In this document: one piece after another, positions 48,946 to 58,174 of the stretch
Position numbering within the stretch: position 1 is the first letter of the stretch
Layout: each line of letters starts with the position of its first letter
Assembly (NCBI RefSeq): GCF_001274785.1
Contig: NZ_LHPI01000006.1
Span: 158,881-222,880, forward strand
DNA from: Vibrio hepatarius
GTDB taxonomy: Bacteria > Pseudomonadota > Gammaproteobacteria > Enterobacterales > Vibrionaceae
Length of the DNA stretch: 64,000 bases
Direction: 5' to 3'
Made by a program: the position numbers and the translations under genes
Notes under the pieces: generated by a model
What the model saw: the letters and a program-made list of their open reading frames with translations, nothing else
What the model was told of the DNA's origin: nothing
The model's database searches: none

Positions 48946-49917
48946 ATGTTTGAAGCCGTTGCGTTTCTCGTTATCGGATTAGTATTTTTGGTTTGGAGTG
49001 CAGACAAGCTGGTTTTCGGCGCTGCAGCATTAGCTCGCAATGTCGGTATTTCACCATTAGTTATCGGTATGACTATCCTCGCAATGGGCTCTTCGGCACC
49101 AGAAATGATGGTATCGGCAACCGCAGCACTTGACGGTAAAACCGATACTGCGGTCGGTAACGTGCTGGGCTCAAACATCGCTAACATCGCGTTGATCTTG
49201 GGTATTACTGCACTAATCAAGCCGCTATCGATTAGCTCTGCGGTATTACGCCGTGAACTGCCACTGATGGTTGGTGTAACTATTTTAGCCGGTGTCTTAC
49301 TTTGGGACAGCCATTTAGGCTTTTATGAAGGTATCCTATTGTTTGTGCTATTTGCCGCTTTCATCGTCGCGATGCTACGCATTAGCCAAAAAGAAAAGTC
49401 CGGTGGAAAGCCTGATCCTCTGTTGGAAGAGCAAGAGTCTGAAGTTCCAGAAGGCGTGAGCAACATGAAAGCAGGCGTCTGGGTCGTTATTGGTCTTATC
49501 GTCTTGCCTCTTGCGGCAGATATGTTAGTCGACAACGCCGTGATTATTGCGCAGTACTTCGGTATGAGTGACCTAGTAATCGGTCTGACCATCATCGCCG
49601 TTGGCACCAGCCTGCCTGAACTGGCCGCCTCTCTTGCCGGCGTAATGAAAGGTGAAGACGACATGGCGGTAGGTAATATCATCGGCTCAAACGTATTCAA
49701 TATTCTTGCCGTGATGGGTATTCCAGGCATTTTAAACCCGTCAATTTTAAGTGAATATGCGATGGGACGTGATTTCTGGGTTATGCTAGGCGTCTCTTTA
49801 TTATTGGTTGCGATGGCTTTAGGTAAATCACGCAGCATCAACCGCGTTGAAGGTGCGGTTCTCTTCCTCTGCTTTATCGGATACCAAAGCTACCTTATTC
49901 TTAACATGACAGCGTAA
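48946..49917 (+). CDS. yrbG: calcium/sodium antiporter (CaxA family, YrbG)
   Basis: A 323-residue cation/Ca2+ exchanger (E. coli YrbG 325). It contains the two inverted alpha-repeats: MTILAMGSSAPEMMVS with GNVLGSNIANIAL (about residues 42-95) and LTIIAVGTSLPELAAS with GNIIGSNVFNILA (about 212-262), plus about ten helices. The start at 48946 follows AGGATGTGTC; the frame is open 14 codons further. First of a plus-strand run with kdsD, kdsC and lptCAB, the conserved enterobacterial order. Confidence 0.94.
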   Translation: MFEAVAFLVIGLVFLVWSADKLVFGAAALARNVGISPLVIGMTILAMGSSAPEMMVSATAALDGKTDTAVGNVLGSNIANIALILGITALIKPLSISSAVLRRELPLMVGVTILAGVLLWDSHLGFYEGILLFVLFAAFIVAMLRISQKEKSGGKPDPLLEEQESEVPEGVSNMKAGVWVVIGLIVLPLAADMLVDNAVIIAQYFGMSDLVIGLTIIAVGTSLPELAASLAGVMKGEDDMAVGNIIGSNVFNILAVMGIPGILNPSILSEYAMGRDFWVMLGVSLLLVAMALGKSRSINRVEGAVLFLCFIGYQSYLILNMTA

Positions 49918-49936
49918 TCGCTAGTTGGAGTTTGAC

Positions 49937-50902
49937 ATGTTTGATTATCGTTCTGCGGCTCTTGAAGTCCTAAATACAGAAATAGAAGCGCTACAGCAGC
50001 TCGACCAGTATTTTGACGAGAGCTTTGCCAAAGCTTGTGAACTCATCCTTGCAAACAAAAACGGCAAGGTCGTCGTTATGGGGATGGGGAAATCAGGTCA
50101 TATCGGTAACAAGATTGCGGCATCGCTGGCGAGTACAGGCACATCAGCTTTCTTTGTCCATCCAGGTGAAGCATCACACGGCGATCTGGGTATGATTGCA
50201 CCGGGTGATATTGTTCTGGCAATCTCTAACTCGGGTGAATCAGCAGAGATTCTTGGCCTATTCCCTGTGCTAAAGCGTCTGGACATCACCATCATCAGCA
50301 TGACGGGTAAGCCAGAATCAAACATGGCAAAATGGTCTGACGTTCACTTGCAGATCACGGTTCCTAAAGAGGCTTGTCCGCTAGGCTTAGCGCCAACTTC
50401 AAGCACCACTGCGACCTTAGTGATGGGTGACGCGTTGGCTGTCGTTTTACTCCAAGCGCGCGGATTTACCGCCGAAGACTTCGCAATGTCGCACCCAGGT
50501 GGCGCTCTGGGCAGAAAGCTACTGCTAAAACTGTCGGATATTATGCACACCGGTAGCGCGCTGCCTTTGGTCACACCTACTACTGTGGTGCGTGATGCAC
50601 TATTGGAGATCAGCCAGAAAGGTCTTGGCATGACCGCGGTGGTTGACGACCACCGGCAGCTAGTCGGCATTTTCACCGATGGTGATTTACGCCGAATCCT
50701 AGACAAACGTATCGATATTCATACTGCGTTGATCGGTGATGTGATGACGGTTAACCCAACTACTGCCAATCCAAACATGCTGGCCGCAGAAGGCTTAAAC
50801 ATGATGCAGAATAAAAGCATCAACGGCCTGATTCTTTGTGAAGACGGCAAAGTCGTTGGCGCACTTAATATGCACGACCTACTTAAAGCGGGAGTTATGT
50901 AA
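49937..50902 (+). CDS. kdsD: arabinose-5-phosphate isomerase
   Basis: Converts ribulose-5-phosphate to arabinose-5-phosphate for KDO, the inner core sugar of LPS. The 321-residue protein has an N-terminal SIS domain (VVMGMGKSGHIGNKIAASLA near 45; SNSGESAEILGL near 98) and a tandem CBS pair (LSDIMHTGSALPLV and IGDVMTVNPTT). The ATG at 49937 follows TTGGAG; the frame is open four codons further. The stop TAA shares an A with the kdsC start. Confidence 0.96.
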   Translation: MFDYRSAALEVLNTEIEALQQLDQYFDESFAKACELILANKNGKVVVMGMGKSGHIGNKIAASLASTGTSAFFVHPGEASHGDLGMIAPGDIVLAISNSGESAEILGLFPVLKRLDITIISMTGKPESNMAKWSDVHLQITVPKEACPLGLAPTSSTTATLVMGDALAVVLLQARGFTAEDFAMSHPGGALGRKLLLKLSDIMHTGSALPLVTPTTVVRDALLEISQKGLGMTAVVDDHRQLVGIFTDGDLRRILDKRIDIHTALIGDVMTVNPTTANPNMLAAEGLNMMQNKSINGLILCEDGKVVGALNMHDLLKAGVM

Positions 50903-51459
50903 TGTCAGAAATGGTTGAAACCTTATACCAGCCCGTGGAACCAAGCATTCTAAACGTTGCCAAAGGTATTAAGCTGCTAATTTGCGACGTTGACGGCGTA
51001 TTTTCTGATGGTCGCATTTACATGGGCAACAACGGTGAAGAACTAAAAACATTTCATACCCGCGATGGTTACGGTGTAAAGTCACTAATGAATGCGGGAA
51101 TTGAGATCGCCATTATCACTGGCCGTAAGTCAAAAATCGTCGAAAATCGCATGAATGCGTTAGGTATCTCGCTGGTTTACCAAGGTCAAGACGACAAGGT
51201 CAAAGCTTACCAAGACATTTGTGACAAGCTGAATATCTCACCAGAGCAAACGGGCTACATTGGTGATGACCTGATTGACTGGCCGGTAATGGAAAAAGTA
51301 GCGTTAAAAGTTTGTGTCGCAGACGGTCATCCACTACTGGCAAAACGTGCCAATTACGTGACTGCAATTAAAGGCGGTCATGGCGCAGTTCGAGAAGTGT
51401 GTGATTTGATTTTACAAGCGCGTGGTGAATTGGATGTCCATAAAGGACTGAGTATATGA
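50902..51459 (+). CDS. kdsC: 3-deoxy-manno-octulosonate-8-phosphatase
   Basis: Removes phosphate from KDO-8-phosphate. The 185-residue HAD phosphatase has the nucleophile motif CDVDGVFSDGRIYM (near residue 29), IITGRKSK near 73 and GDDLIDWPVM near 120. It overlaps kdsD by one base and lptC by four (ATGA), so the three are translationally linked. Confidence 0.97.
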   Translation: MSEMVETLYQPVEPSILNVAKGIKLLICDVDGVFSDGRIYMGNNGEELKTFHTRDGYGVKSLMNAGIEIAIITGRKSKIVENRMNALGISLVYQGQDDKVKAYQDICDKLNISPEQTGYIGDDLIDWPVMEKVALKVCVADGHPLLAKRANYVTAIKGGHGAVREVCDLILQARGELDVHKGLSI

Positions 51460-52019
51460 GTTTATCTCGTATCGGCTATCTGCTTGCTGCTTTTGCTTTG
51501 TGTTGGTCAACTTACTATTACCTGACCAACGACAAGCAATCGGCATCACAGGTGAGTCCGAGCCTAGAACAACCCATGTTTAGCGGCAAAAACCTCAACA
51601 ACACGTCGTACGACGAAAGTGGGGTTCGCAGCTACGTTATTACTTCGCTAAGCTTAGATTATTACGCTAAGAGCGGAGATACTGTCTTCAATAAGCCAGT
51701 ACTGAAAGTCTTTAAAGAGGGCAGCATACAAGAGTGGGAAATCACCGCCAAAACAGGCGTGCTGGATAAAGACCATATCCTCACCCTGACCAACGACGTA
51801 GTAGTAAAAAACCTGCTACCGGAGTCGGGTTTCGACACGCTAAATACTCTTGATATGAGCATCCGCTTAGACAACCGAGATTTTTGGGCCGATAACCAAG
51901 TGATTATTTACGGTCCACAATTTGAAACCATAGGGCAAGCAATGAAAGGCAACTTTGCCGATCATAGTGCAACCCTTTACAAGAGCGTACAAGGTAGATA
52001 TGAAACTCTTACACCTTAG
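51456..52019 (+). CDS. lptC: LptC, LPS export protein
   Basis: A bitopic inner-membrane protein linking the LptB2FG transporter to periplasmic LptA. The 187-residue protein has one N-terminal helix (about residues 7-24) and a beta-jellyroll (VRSYVITSLSLDYYAKSGDT). It overlaps kdsC by four bases and lptA by 20 bases. Confidence 0.93.
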   Translation: MSLSRIGYLLAAFALCWSTYYYLTNDKQSASQVSPSLEQPMFSGKNLNNTSYDESGVRSYVITSLSLDYYAKSGDTVFNKPVLKVFKEGSIQEWEITAKTGVLDKDHILTLTNDVVVKNLLPESGFDTLNTLDMSIRLDNRDFWADNQVIIYGPQFETIGQAMKGNFADHSATLYKSVQGRYETLTP

Positions 52020-52497
52020 CCTTATCTCTTGCTTACTTCTATCCAGCCAAGCTATAGCACTATCTTCGGACCAAGACCAACCAGTCTACATTGATTCCGA
52101 TAGCCAACAGCTGGATATGCAAAGCAACAAAGTGACCTTTGAAGGTGACGTAAAGCTTAAGCAAGGCAGCATCAACATCAATGCGGATAAGATTATCGTT
52201 ACCCGTGATCCAAAAACCGGGGCGATTCAAAATATCGATGGCTACGGTAGCCCTGCGACATTTTCTCAGCTTACCGATGATGGTAAAACGCTGGCGGGTG
52301 AAGCAATTGAGCTGCAATACAGCCTTGCGCAAGACCAGCTAACGATGAAAAAGAACGCGATGCTTTCTCAGGATGACAGTACTATCCGAGGCAACCAGAT
52401 TCGCTACAAAATTTCTCAGCAGAAGCTTATCGCCGACGGTAAATCAAAAGGCGATCGCGTAACGACGATTCTTCAGCCTCAAGCAATCCAAGAATAA
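52000..52497 (+). CDS. lptA: LptA, periplasmic LPS transport protein
   Basis: A 165-residue periplasmic protein that builds the LPS bridge to the outer membrane. Signal peptide at residues 1-20 ([20 protein letters not shown]) and OstA-like domain ([20 protein letters not shown]). The ATG at 52000 lies inside lptC (20-base overlap) after AAGG; the frame is open back to 51955, but only this start yields a signal peptide. Confidence 0.95.
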   Translation: MKLLHLSLISCLLLSSQAIALSSDQDQPVYIDSDSQQLDMQSNKVTFEGDVKLKQGSININADKIIVTRDPKTGAIQNIDGYGSPATFSQLTDDGKTLAGEAIELQYSLAQDQLTMKKNAMLSQDDSTIRGNQIRYKISQQKLIADGKSKGDRVTTILQPQAIQE

Positions 52498-52499
52498 CT

Positions 52500-53225
52500 A
52501 TGGCGCTATTAAAAGCAGAACATTTAGCCAAGAGCTATAAAAACAGAAAAGTGGTTTCTGATGTCAGCCTCCAAGTGAAGTCTGGCCAGATTGTCGGTTT
52601 ACTTGGGCCTAACGGTGCGGGTAAAACCACGTCTTTCTACATGATTGTTGGCCTTGTCGCGCGCGATGAAGGCGCGATTTATATCGATGATGAAGACATC
52701 AGTATTCTTCCGATGCACAGCCGCTCGCGTATGGGCATTGGTTACTTGCCACAGGAAGCGTCTATCTTCCGTAAGCTGTCGGTGGAACATAACATCATGT
52801 CTGTACTCGAAACGCGCAAAGAAATGACGCGTGAAGAGCGCCAAGACAAATTGGAAGATTTACTTGAAGAATTCCACATCCAGCACATTCGTCATAGTGC
52901 AGGTATGGCACTATCAGGTGGTGAGCGCCGCCGTGTAGAGATTGCTCGCGCATTGGCAGCCAACCCTAAGTTCATTTTGTTGGACGAACCGTTTGCTGGC
53001 GTTGACCCAATTTCGGTTATCGACATCAAAAAGATTATTGAACACCTACGAGATCGTGGCTTAGGTGTACTGATCACCGACCATAACGTACGTGAAACAC
53101 TCGACGTGTGTGAAAAAGCGTATATCGTTAGCCAAGGACACCTGATTGCAGAAGGTTCTCCTGACGAAGTACTCAATAATGAACAAGTAAAACAAGTTTA
53201 TCTCGGCGAACAATTCCGTCTATGA
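52500..53225 (+). CDS. lptB: LptB, ATPase of the LPS exporter
   Basis: A 241-residue ABC ATPase powering extraction of LPS. Walker [10 protein letters not shown] near residue 39, Q-loop [10 protein letters not shown], signature [16 protein letters not shown] near 138 and Walker [14 protein letters not shown] are all present. It begins two bases after the lptA stop. rpoN follows after 51 bases, the order conserved across gammaproteobacteria. Confidence 0.98.
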   Translation: MALLKAEHLAKSYKNRKVVSDVSLQVKSGQIVGLLGPNGAGKTTSFYMIVGLVARDEGAIYIDDEDISILPMHSRSRMGIGYLPQEASIFRKLSVEHNIMSVLETRKEMTREERQDKLEDLLEEFHIQHIRHSAGMALSGGERRRVEIARALAANPKFILLDEPFAGVDPISVIDIKKIIEHLRDRGLGVLITDHNVRETLDVCEKAYIVSQGHLIAEGSPDEVLNNEQVKQVYLGEQFRL

Positions 53226-53276
53226 TTAAAGTGAAGAACGGTAAGATTCTATAGCATTTAAGGCACGTAATACTGA

Positions 53277-54737
53277 ATGAAACCCTCATTACAACTCAAG
53301 CTAGGACAGCAGTTAGCGATGACACCTCAGCTACAGCAAGCGATTCGTTTGTTGCAGTTGTCAACGTTAGATCTTCAACAAGAGATTCAGGAAGCGTTGG
53401 ATTCAAACCCGCTCTTGGATGTCGAGGAAGCTGGTGAAGACCTGTCCACCACGGAAGACAAGCCTGTGAATGAGGAGAAAGAGTCCGCGCTTGAAGCAAG
53501 TGAAGCCGAAATCCAAGATAGCTCAGAGCTGATTGAAAAATCTGAGATTAGCTCTGAACTTGAAATCGATACTACTTGGGAAGATGTTTACAGCGCTAAC
53601 ACTGGCAGTACAGGCATTGCGTTAGACGACGACACTCCCGTATATCAAGGCGAAACAACGCAAACATTACATGACTATCTTGCTTGGCAACTTGACCTCA
53701 CCCCATTCAGCGAAACAGACCGCACTATCGCTTTAGCGATCATCGACGCAATCGACGATTACGGCTACTTAACCGTTTCTCTCCAAGACATTCTCGAAAG
53801 CTTTGATAACGAAGACATCGAACTCGACGAGATCGAAGCCGTACGTAAACGCATCCAACAATTTGACCCACTTGGTGTTGCTTCAATCAATCTTCAAGAC
53901 TGCTTATTGTTGCAATTAGTGACCTTTCCTGAAGATACACCATGGTTGGAAGAGGCTAAGTTAGTCCTTACTAACCACATCGACCAATTGGGCAATCGCG
54001 ATTACAAACTGATCATTAAAGAGACTAAGCTTAAAGAAGCAGAGCTACGCGAAGTACTGAAGCTGATACAACAACTCGACCCTCGCCCGGGTAGCCGTGT
54101 ATCCACCGAACACGCAGAATACGTGATTCCTGATGTGTCGGTATACAAAGACCATGGTAAGTGGGTAGTGACTATCAACCCAGACTCAGTGCCTAAGCTT
54201 AAAGTCAACCAACAATATGCCGCTTTGGGCAAAGGAAACAGCGCCGACAGCCAGTACATTCGCAGCAATTTGCAAGAAGCAAAATGGCTGATTAAGAGTT
54301 TAGAAAGTAGAAACGAGACGCTGCTCAAAGTTGCCAAGTGTATTGTTGAACATCAAAGAGATTTCTTTGAGTATGGTGAAGAAGCCATGAAGCCAATGGT
54401 ACTCAATGATGTCGCATTAGATGTCGATATGCATGAGTCCACAATCTCTAGGGTGACCACGCAAAAATTTATGCACACCCCTCGTGGCATTTTTGAACTG
54501 AAGTATTTCTTCTCTAGCCATGTCAGCACTGACAATGGTGGAGAATGTTCATCAACTGCAATCCGCGCGCTGATCAAAAAGCTCGTGGCTGCTGAAAACA
54601 GTGCTAAACCACTCAGTGACAGCAAAATTGCAGCTTTACTCGCTGACCAAGGGATTCAGGTCGCTAGACGAACAATAGCTAAATACCGTGAATCATTAGG
54701 CATCGCCCCTTCTAGTCAGCGCAAACGCCTGCTATAA
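53277..54737 (+). CDS. rpoN: RNA polymerase sigma-54 factor
   Basis: The alternative sigma factor that needs enhancer-binding activators; in Vibrio it drives flagellar, nitrogen and other genes. The 486-residue protein has the Gln-rich N-terminal region I ([20 protein letters not shown]), an acidic region II (about residues 55-120), the core-binding middle, and the RpoN box [10 protein letters not shown] near residue 464. It starts 51 bases after lptB. Confidence 0.98.
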   Translation: MKPSLQLKLGQQLAMTPQLQQAIRLLQLSTLDLQQEIQEALDSNPLLDVEEAGEDLSTTEDKPVNEEKESALEASEAEIQDSSELIEKSEISSELEIDTTWEDVYSANTGSTGIALDDDTPVYQGETTQTLHDYLAWQLDLTPFSETDRTIALAIIDAIDDYGYLTVSLQDILESFDNEDIELDEIEAVRKRIQQFDPLGVASINLQDCLLLQLVTFPEDTPWLEEAKLVLTNHIDQLGNRDYKLIIKETKLKEAELREVLKLIQQLDPRPGSRVSTEHAEYVIPDVSVYKDHGKWVVTINPDSVPKLKVNQQYAALGKGNSADSQYIRSNLQEAKWLIKSLESRNETLLKVAKCIVEHQRDFFEYGEEAMKPMVLNDVALDVDMHESTISRVTTQKFMHTPRGIFELKYFFSSHVSTDNGGECSSTAIRALIKKLVAAENSAKPLSDSKIAALLADQGIQVARRTIAKYRESLGIAPSSQRKRLL

Positions 54738-54762
54738 GGCCTTAAACCGAGAAGGAAAGTCT

Positions 54763-55050
54763 ATGCAAATCAATATTAATGGCCACCACGTTGATCTAAC
54801 CGATTCAATGCAAGACTACGTAAACGAAAAGTTTCAAAAGCTGGAGCGTTTTTTCGATCACATCAACAACGTTCATGTGGTCTTAAAAGTTGAAAAACTC
54901 AATCAAATCGCTGAAGCTACCCTTCACGTAAACCAAGGTGAGATCCATGCTTCTGCCGATGACGAAAGCATGTATGCCGCTATTGATTCCCTTGTCGACA
55001 AGCTGGTTCGTCAGCTAAACAAGCACAAAGAAAAACTACACACCCACTAA
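54763..55050 (+). CDS. hpf: ribosome hibernation promoting factor
   Basis: A 95-residue short-form HPF (E. coli 95) that binds 30S subunits and promotes 100S dimers in stationary phase. The YfiA/HPF fold is visible: MQININGHHVDLTDSMQDYV and EKFQKLERFFDHI, with the basic C-terminus RQLNKHKEKLH. GAAGGAAAG precedes the ATG. Placed between rpoN and ptsN as in E. coli. Confidence 0.96.
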   Translation: MQININGHHVDLTDSMQDYVNEKFQKLERFFDHINNVHVVLKVEKLNQIAEATLHVNQGEIHASADDESMYAAIDSLVDKLVRQLNKHKEKLHTH

Positions 55051-55054
55051 TACC

Positions 55055-55501
55055 ATGCAATTAAGCGAAATCCTCTCACTGGACTGCACGAAAAGTGCAG
55101 TCCAGTGCACTAGTAAAAAACGTGCTCTGGAAATGATCAGTGAACTTGTTGCTGAACAAACCGGACAAAGCTCCACTGAACTGTTTGAGTGTATGCTCAG
55201 CCGAGAAAAAATGGGCAGCACCGGTATCGGTAATGGCATCGCCATTCCCCATGCCCGTATGCAATCAAGCGATAAAGCGATCGCAGTGTTAATTCAATGT
55301 GAATCACCGGTAGAGTTTGACTCTATCGACAACCGCCCGGTTGATTTGCTATTCGCACTTTTGGTGCCAGACGCCCAATGCAAGGAGCACTTAAAAACGC
55401 TCGCTAGCATGGCTGAACGCCTCAACGATAAACAGGTTTTGAAACAGCTGCGCAATGCACAGTCAGACCAAGAGCTGTACAACATTATGGTTAACCAATA
55501 A
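55055..55501 (+). CDS. ptsN: EIIA-Ntr (nitrogen PTS) protein
   Basis: The final phosphate acceptor of the nitrogen phosphotransferase chain, regulating potassium and envelope functions in relatives. The 148-residue protein has the phosphorylated His66 in [11 protein letters not shown] and the C-terminal [17 protein letters not shown]. It starts four bases after hpf, and its stop TAA shares an A with rapZ. Codons 8-18 contain a perfect 13-bp inverted repeat at 55077-55107. Confidence 0.96.
   Translation: MQLSEILSLDCTKSAVQCTSKKRALEMISELVAEQTGQSSTELFECMLSREKMGSTGIGNGIAIPHARMQSSDKAIAVLIQCESPVEFDSIDNRPVDLLFALLVPDAQCKEHLKTLASMAERLNDKQVLKQLRNAQSDQELYNIMVNQ
55077..55107 (+). promoter_or_regulatory. 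perfect 13-bp hairpin inside the start of ptsN
   Basis: CACTGGACTGCAC (55077-55089), loop GAAAA, GTGCAGTCCAGTG (55095-55107). It lies 22 bases into ptsN and 27 bases after the hpf stop. No T tract follows, so it is not a terminator. A structure this stable near a start could lower translation or mark an RNA cleavage or protein-binding site. Function inferred only. Confidence 0.6.
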
Positions 55502-56370
55502 TGCGTTTAATCGTCGTCAGCGGACAATCTGGAGCAGGAAAAAGCGTCGCGCTTCGAGTACTAGAGGATTTGGGTTATTACTGTGTTGATAACCTCCCGC
55601 TTGACCTACTGGATGCGTTTGTTAAATCCGTAGAATCCAGTAAGCAGAACGTTGCGGTAAGTATCGATATTCGTAACTTACCTAAAGAGCCTGATTCAGT
55701 GAACAATGCACTGGATAAACTGAAGAACACGCCAGAACTCGACGTTAGTGTATTCTTCTTAGGTGCGAAGAAAGACACACTGCTAAAACGCTACAGCGAA
55801 ACCCGTCGTATCCACCCACTTTCTCTGGGTGGAGAAAAGGTTTCACTAGAGCAAGCGATCGACAAGGAACTCAAAATCCTTGAGCCGCTCAAAGAAAATG
55901 CTGACTTGGTGATCGACAGTACCACTCAGTCATTGCACGAGCTCAGCGAAACCGTTCGCATGCGCGTTGAAGGACGCAGCCGAAAAGACCTCGTGATGGT
56001 ATTCCAATCATTTGGTTTCAAGTACGGGCTACCGAACGATGCCGACTACGTGTTTGACGTGCGTTTTTTGCCTAACCCTCACTGGGAACCTGCTTTGCGA
56101 CCTTTAACTGGTCTTGATGCACCGATTATCGCTTTTTTAGAGAATCACCCAGAGGTGTTAGAGCTGAAAAAGGAAATCCAACAGTTTATCGAACGCTGGT
56201 TACCCATGCTCGAGAAAAACAATCGCAGTTATTTGACCGTTGCGATTGGCTGTACTGGAGGTAAACACCGCTCGGTGTACCTAACTCAGCAAATCGCCGA
56301 GTATTTCGCTGAACAAGGGCACCAAGTACAAGTACGCCACAACACCCTAGAGCAAACCCACAAGGAATAA
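55501..56370 (+). CDS. rapZ: RNase adapter protein RapZ
   Basis: A 289-residue P-loop protein that senses glucosamine-6-phosphate and in E. coli recruits RNase E to the small RNA GlmZ, controlling glmS. Walker A GQSGAGKS (residues 7-14), [17 protein letters not shown] near 95 and the C-terminal [20 protein letters not shown] (near 254) are intact. It overlaps ptsN by one base. glmS is at 1.1 kb of the same window. Confidence 0.97.
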   Translation: MRLIVVSGQSGAGKSVALRVLEDLGYYCVDNLPLDLLDAFVKSVESSKQNVAVSIDIRNLPKEPDSVNNALDKLKNTPELDVSVFFLGAKKDTLLKRYSETRRIHPLSLGGEKVSLEQAIDKELKILEPLKENADLVIDSTTQSLHELSETVRMRVEGRSRKDLVMVFQSFGFKYGLPNDADYVFDVRFLPNPHWEPALRPLTGLDAPIIAFLENHPEVLELKKEIQQFIERWLPMLEKNNRSYLTVAIGCTGGKHRSVYLTQQIAEYFAEQGHQVQVRHNTLEQTHKE

Positions 56371-56374
56371 GCCT

Positions 56375-56653
56375 ATGCAGCAACAGAGTAGAACAGTCCT
56401 AATCCAAAACCGCCTAGGGCTTCACGCTCGTGCTGCTGTAAAGCTGGTCGAACTGGCACAATCGTTTGATGCTGTGCTGACTATTCAAAACCATGAAGGC
56501 AAAGAAGCCACCGCTGACAGCGTAATGGGACTTTTGATGCTTGAGTCTGCACAAGGCGAACACGTCACGATCAGCGCAGAAGGAAACGATGCGTCACCTG
56601 CCCTGGAAGCGGTTTGTCATCTGATTGAAGATAAGTTTGAAGAAGACGATTAG
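56375..56653 (+). CDS. npr: NPr, phosphocarrier of the nitrogen PTS
   Basis: A 92-residue HPr-like protein (E. coli 90) that passes phosphate from EI-Ntr to PtsN. The active His17 is in [17 protein letters not shown], and the Ser-region [12 protein letters not shown] follows. It starts four bases after rapZ and ends the rpoN operon. Sometimes called ptsO. Confidence 0.96.
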   Translation: MQQQSRTVLIQNRLGLHARAAVKLVELAQSFDAVLTIQNHEGKEATADSVMGLLMLESAQGEHVTISAEGNDASPALEAVCHLIEDKFEEDD

Positions 56654-56758
56654 TAAAGTTGTCACTAATTCATCTAGCGTCATATTAACTTATTAAATTA
56701 CATCTAAATTTAAGTTACTATTCCAACTATTGTAACCACATAGAGTCAGGGGGAACCA

Positions 56759-58114
56759 ATGGCCGAGCAAATTGAATTCGACCAAGCTCACCAAGCCCTC
56801 CAAGAAGTCACAGAAGCTCTAGAAAATGGCCGTTTTGTCCATGTCCGCCGTCAGCTACAGGACATGGAGCCAGAAGATATTGCCCATCTATTAGAAGCCT
56901 CGCCACGTAAAAGCCGTGACGTTCTATGGCAACTCACCGACCCGGAAGATTACGGTGAAATTCTTGATGAACTAAACGAAGACGTAAAAGACGCCTTGGT
57001 ATCGAAGATGCCTCCGGAAATGCTGGCAGAAGCAACGGAAGGCATGGATACCGACGATGTCGCTTACGTTTTACGTAGCCTACCGGATGATGTATCGCGA
57101 GAAGTTCTCTCGCAAATGGACACCTCAGAGCGATTACGCGTAGAAACTGCGCTGGCTTATCCGGAAGATACCGCAGGTAGTATCATGAACACTGACGTCG
57201 TCACCATTCGTGGCGATGTGGATGTTGACGTGGTGCTACGTTACTTGCGCATGAAAGGCGAATTGCCTGAAGCGACCGATGCACTGTACGTAATCGATGA
57301 AGAAAACCGCCTAATCGGTGAATTACCGATCATCTCACTGATCACTACGCAGCCTGATATCAAAGTCGCAGAGGTAATGGAAGACGCCGACGAAGCCATC
57401 GAAGTCACCATGAGTGACTCTGACGTCGCCAGTCTGTTCGAACGACGTAATTGGGTATCTGCACCTGTTATCGACGAGAACCAACATCTTGTAGGCCGTA
57501 TTACTATCGATGACGTTGTTGACGTTATCCGTGAAGACGCTGAACACTCGATGATGAGTATGGCGGGTATGGACGACGACGAAGATACCTTCGCGCCTGT
57601 CGTTAAATCAGCAAGAAAGCGTAGCATCTGGTTAGGTGCAAACGTACTTGCTGCACTAGCAGCAGCCTCAGTATCAAACATGTTCGAAGCCACGCTCGAC
57701 CAAATGGCGGCGATTGCGGTCTTAATGACGATCGTACCATCGATGGGTGGGGTTGCCGGTAACCAAACCGTCGCACTGGTGATCCGTGGTCTGGCTCTCG
57801 GCCATATCGGTGATTCGAACAAACGAGAACTGCTACTTAAAGAAGCGTCGATTGGCTTATTGAACGGCATTTTATGGGCGCTAATTATCGGTGGGATTGT
57901 TGTCGCTTGGAAAGGCAACTGGATGCTCGGTGGGATTATTTCCGCCGCAATGCTGACTAACCTGCTGGTTGCGGGGATCGCCGGGGTAACCATCCCAATC
58001 TTACTGAAAAAGATGAATATCGACCCAGCTTTGGCAGGCGGTATGGCGCTGACAACCGTGACCGATGTCATTGGTTTGTCGGTGTTTCTCGGATTGGCAA
58101 CAATCCTTATCTAA
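56759..58114 (+). CDS. mgtE: magnesium transporter MgtE
   Basis: A 451-residue Mg2+ channel/transporter. It has the N domain (about residues 20-125), a CBS pair (about 130-250) that closes the pore at high Mg2+, a plug helix and five membrane helices (about 285-450) with the MgtE motif PSMGGVAGNQTVALVIRGLALG near 326. The start at 56759 follows AGTCAGGGGGAACC. It is a single-gene unit after a 105-base gap from npr, with its own promoter. No M-box riboswitch is visible. Confidence 0.96.
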   Translation: MAEQIEFDQAHQALQEVTEALENGRFVHVRRQLQDMEPEDIAHLLEASPRKSRDVLWQLTDPEDYGEILDELNEDVKDALVSKMPPEMLAEATEGMDTDDVAYVLRSLPDDVSREVLSQMDTSERLRVETALAYPEDTAGSIMNTDVVTIRGDVDVDVVLRYLRMKGELPEATDALYVIDEENRLIGELPIISLITTQPDIKVAEVMEDADEAIEVTMSDSDVASLFERRNWVSAPVIDENQHLVGRITIDDVVDVIREDAEHSMMSMAGMDDDEDTFAPVVKSARKRSIWLGANVLAALAAASVSNMFEATLDQMAAIAVLMTIVPSMGGVAGNQTVALVIRGLALGHIGDSNKRELLLKEASIGLLNGILWALIIGGIVVAWKGNWMLGGIISAAMLTNLLVAGIAGVTIPILLKKMNIDPALAGGMALTTVTDVIGLSVFLGLATILI

Positions 58115-58131
58115 CTTAGCCAGTTCTAGAT

Positions 58132-58164
58132 ACAAAAAGCGCAGCCCGAGAGCTGCGCTTTTTA
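58132..58164. terminator. bidirectional terminator between mgtE and metH
   Basis: AAAAAGCGCAGC (58134-58145) pairs with GCTGCGCTTTTT (58152-58163) around a six-base loop; serves both convergent genes. Confidence 0.96.
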
Positions 58165-58174
58165 CTTTCTGGTG

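Noticed and set aside
57241..58071. 276-codon frame antisense to mgtE
   Set aside because: Mirror frame of a strongly coding gene; low-complexity Ser/Ala/Ile composition and no family match.
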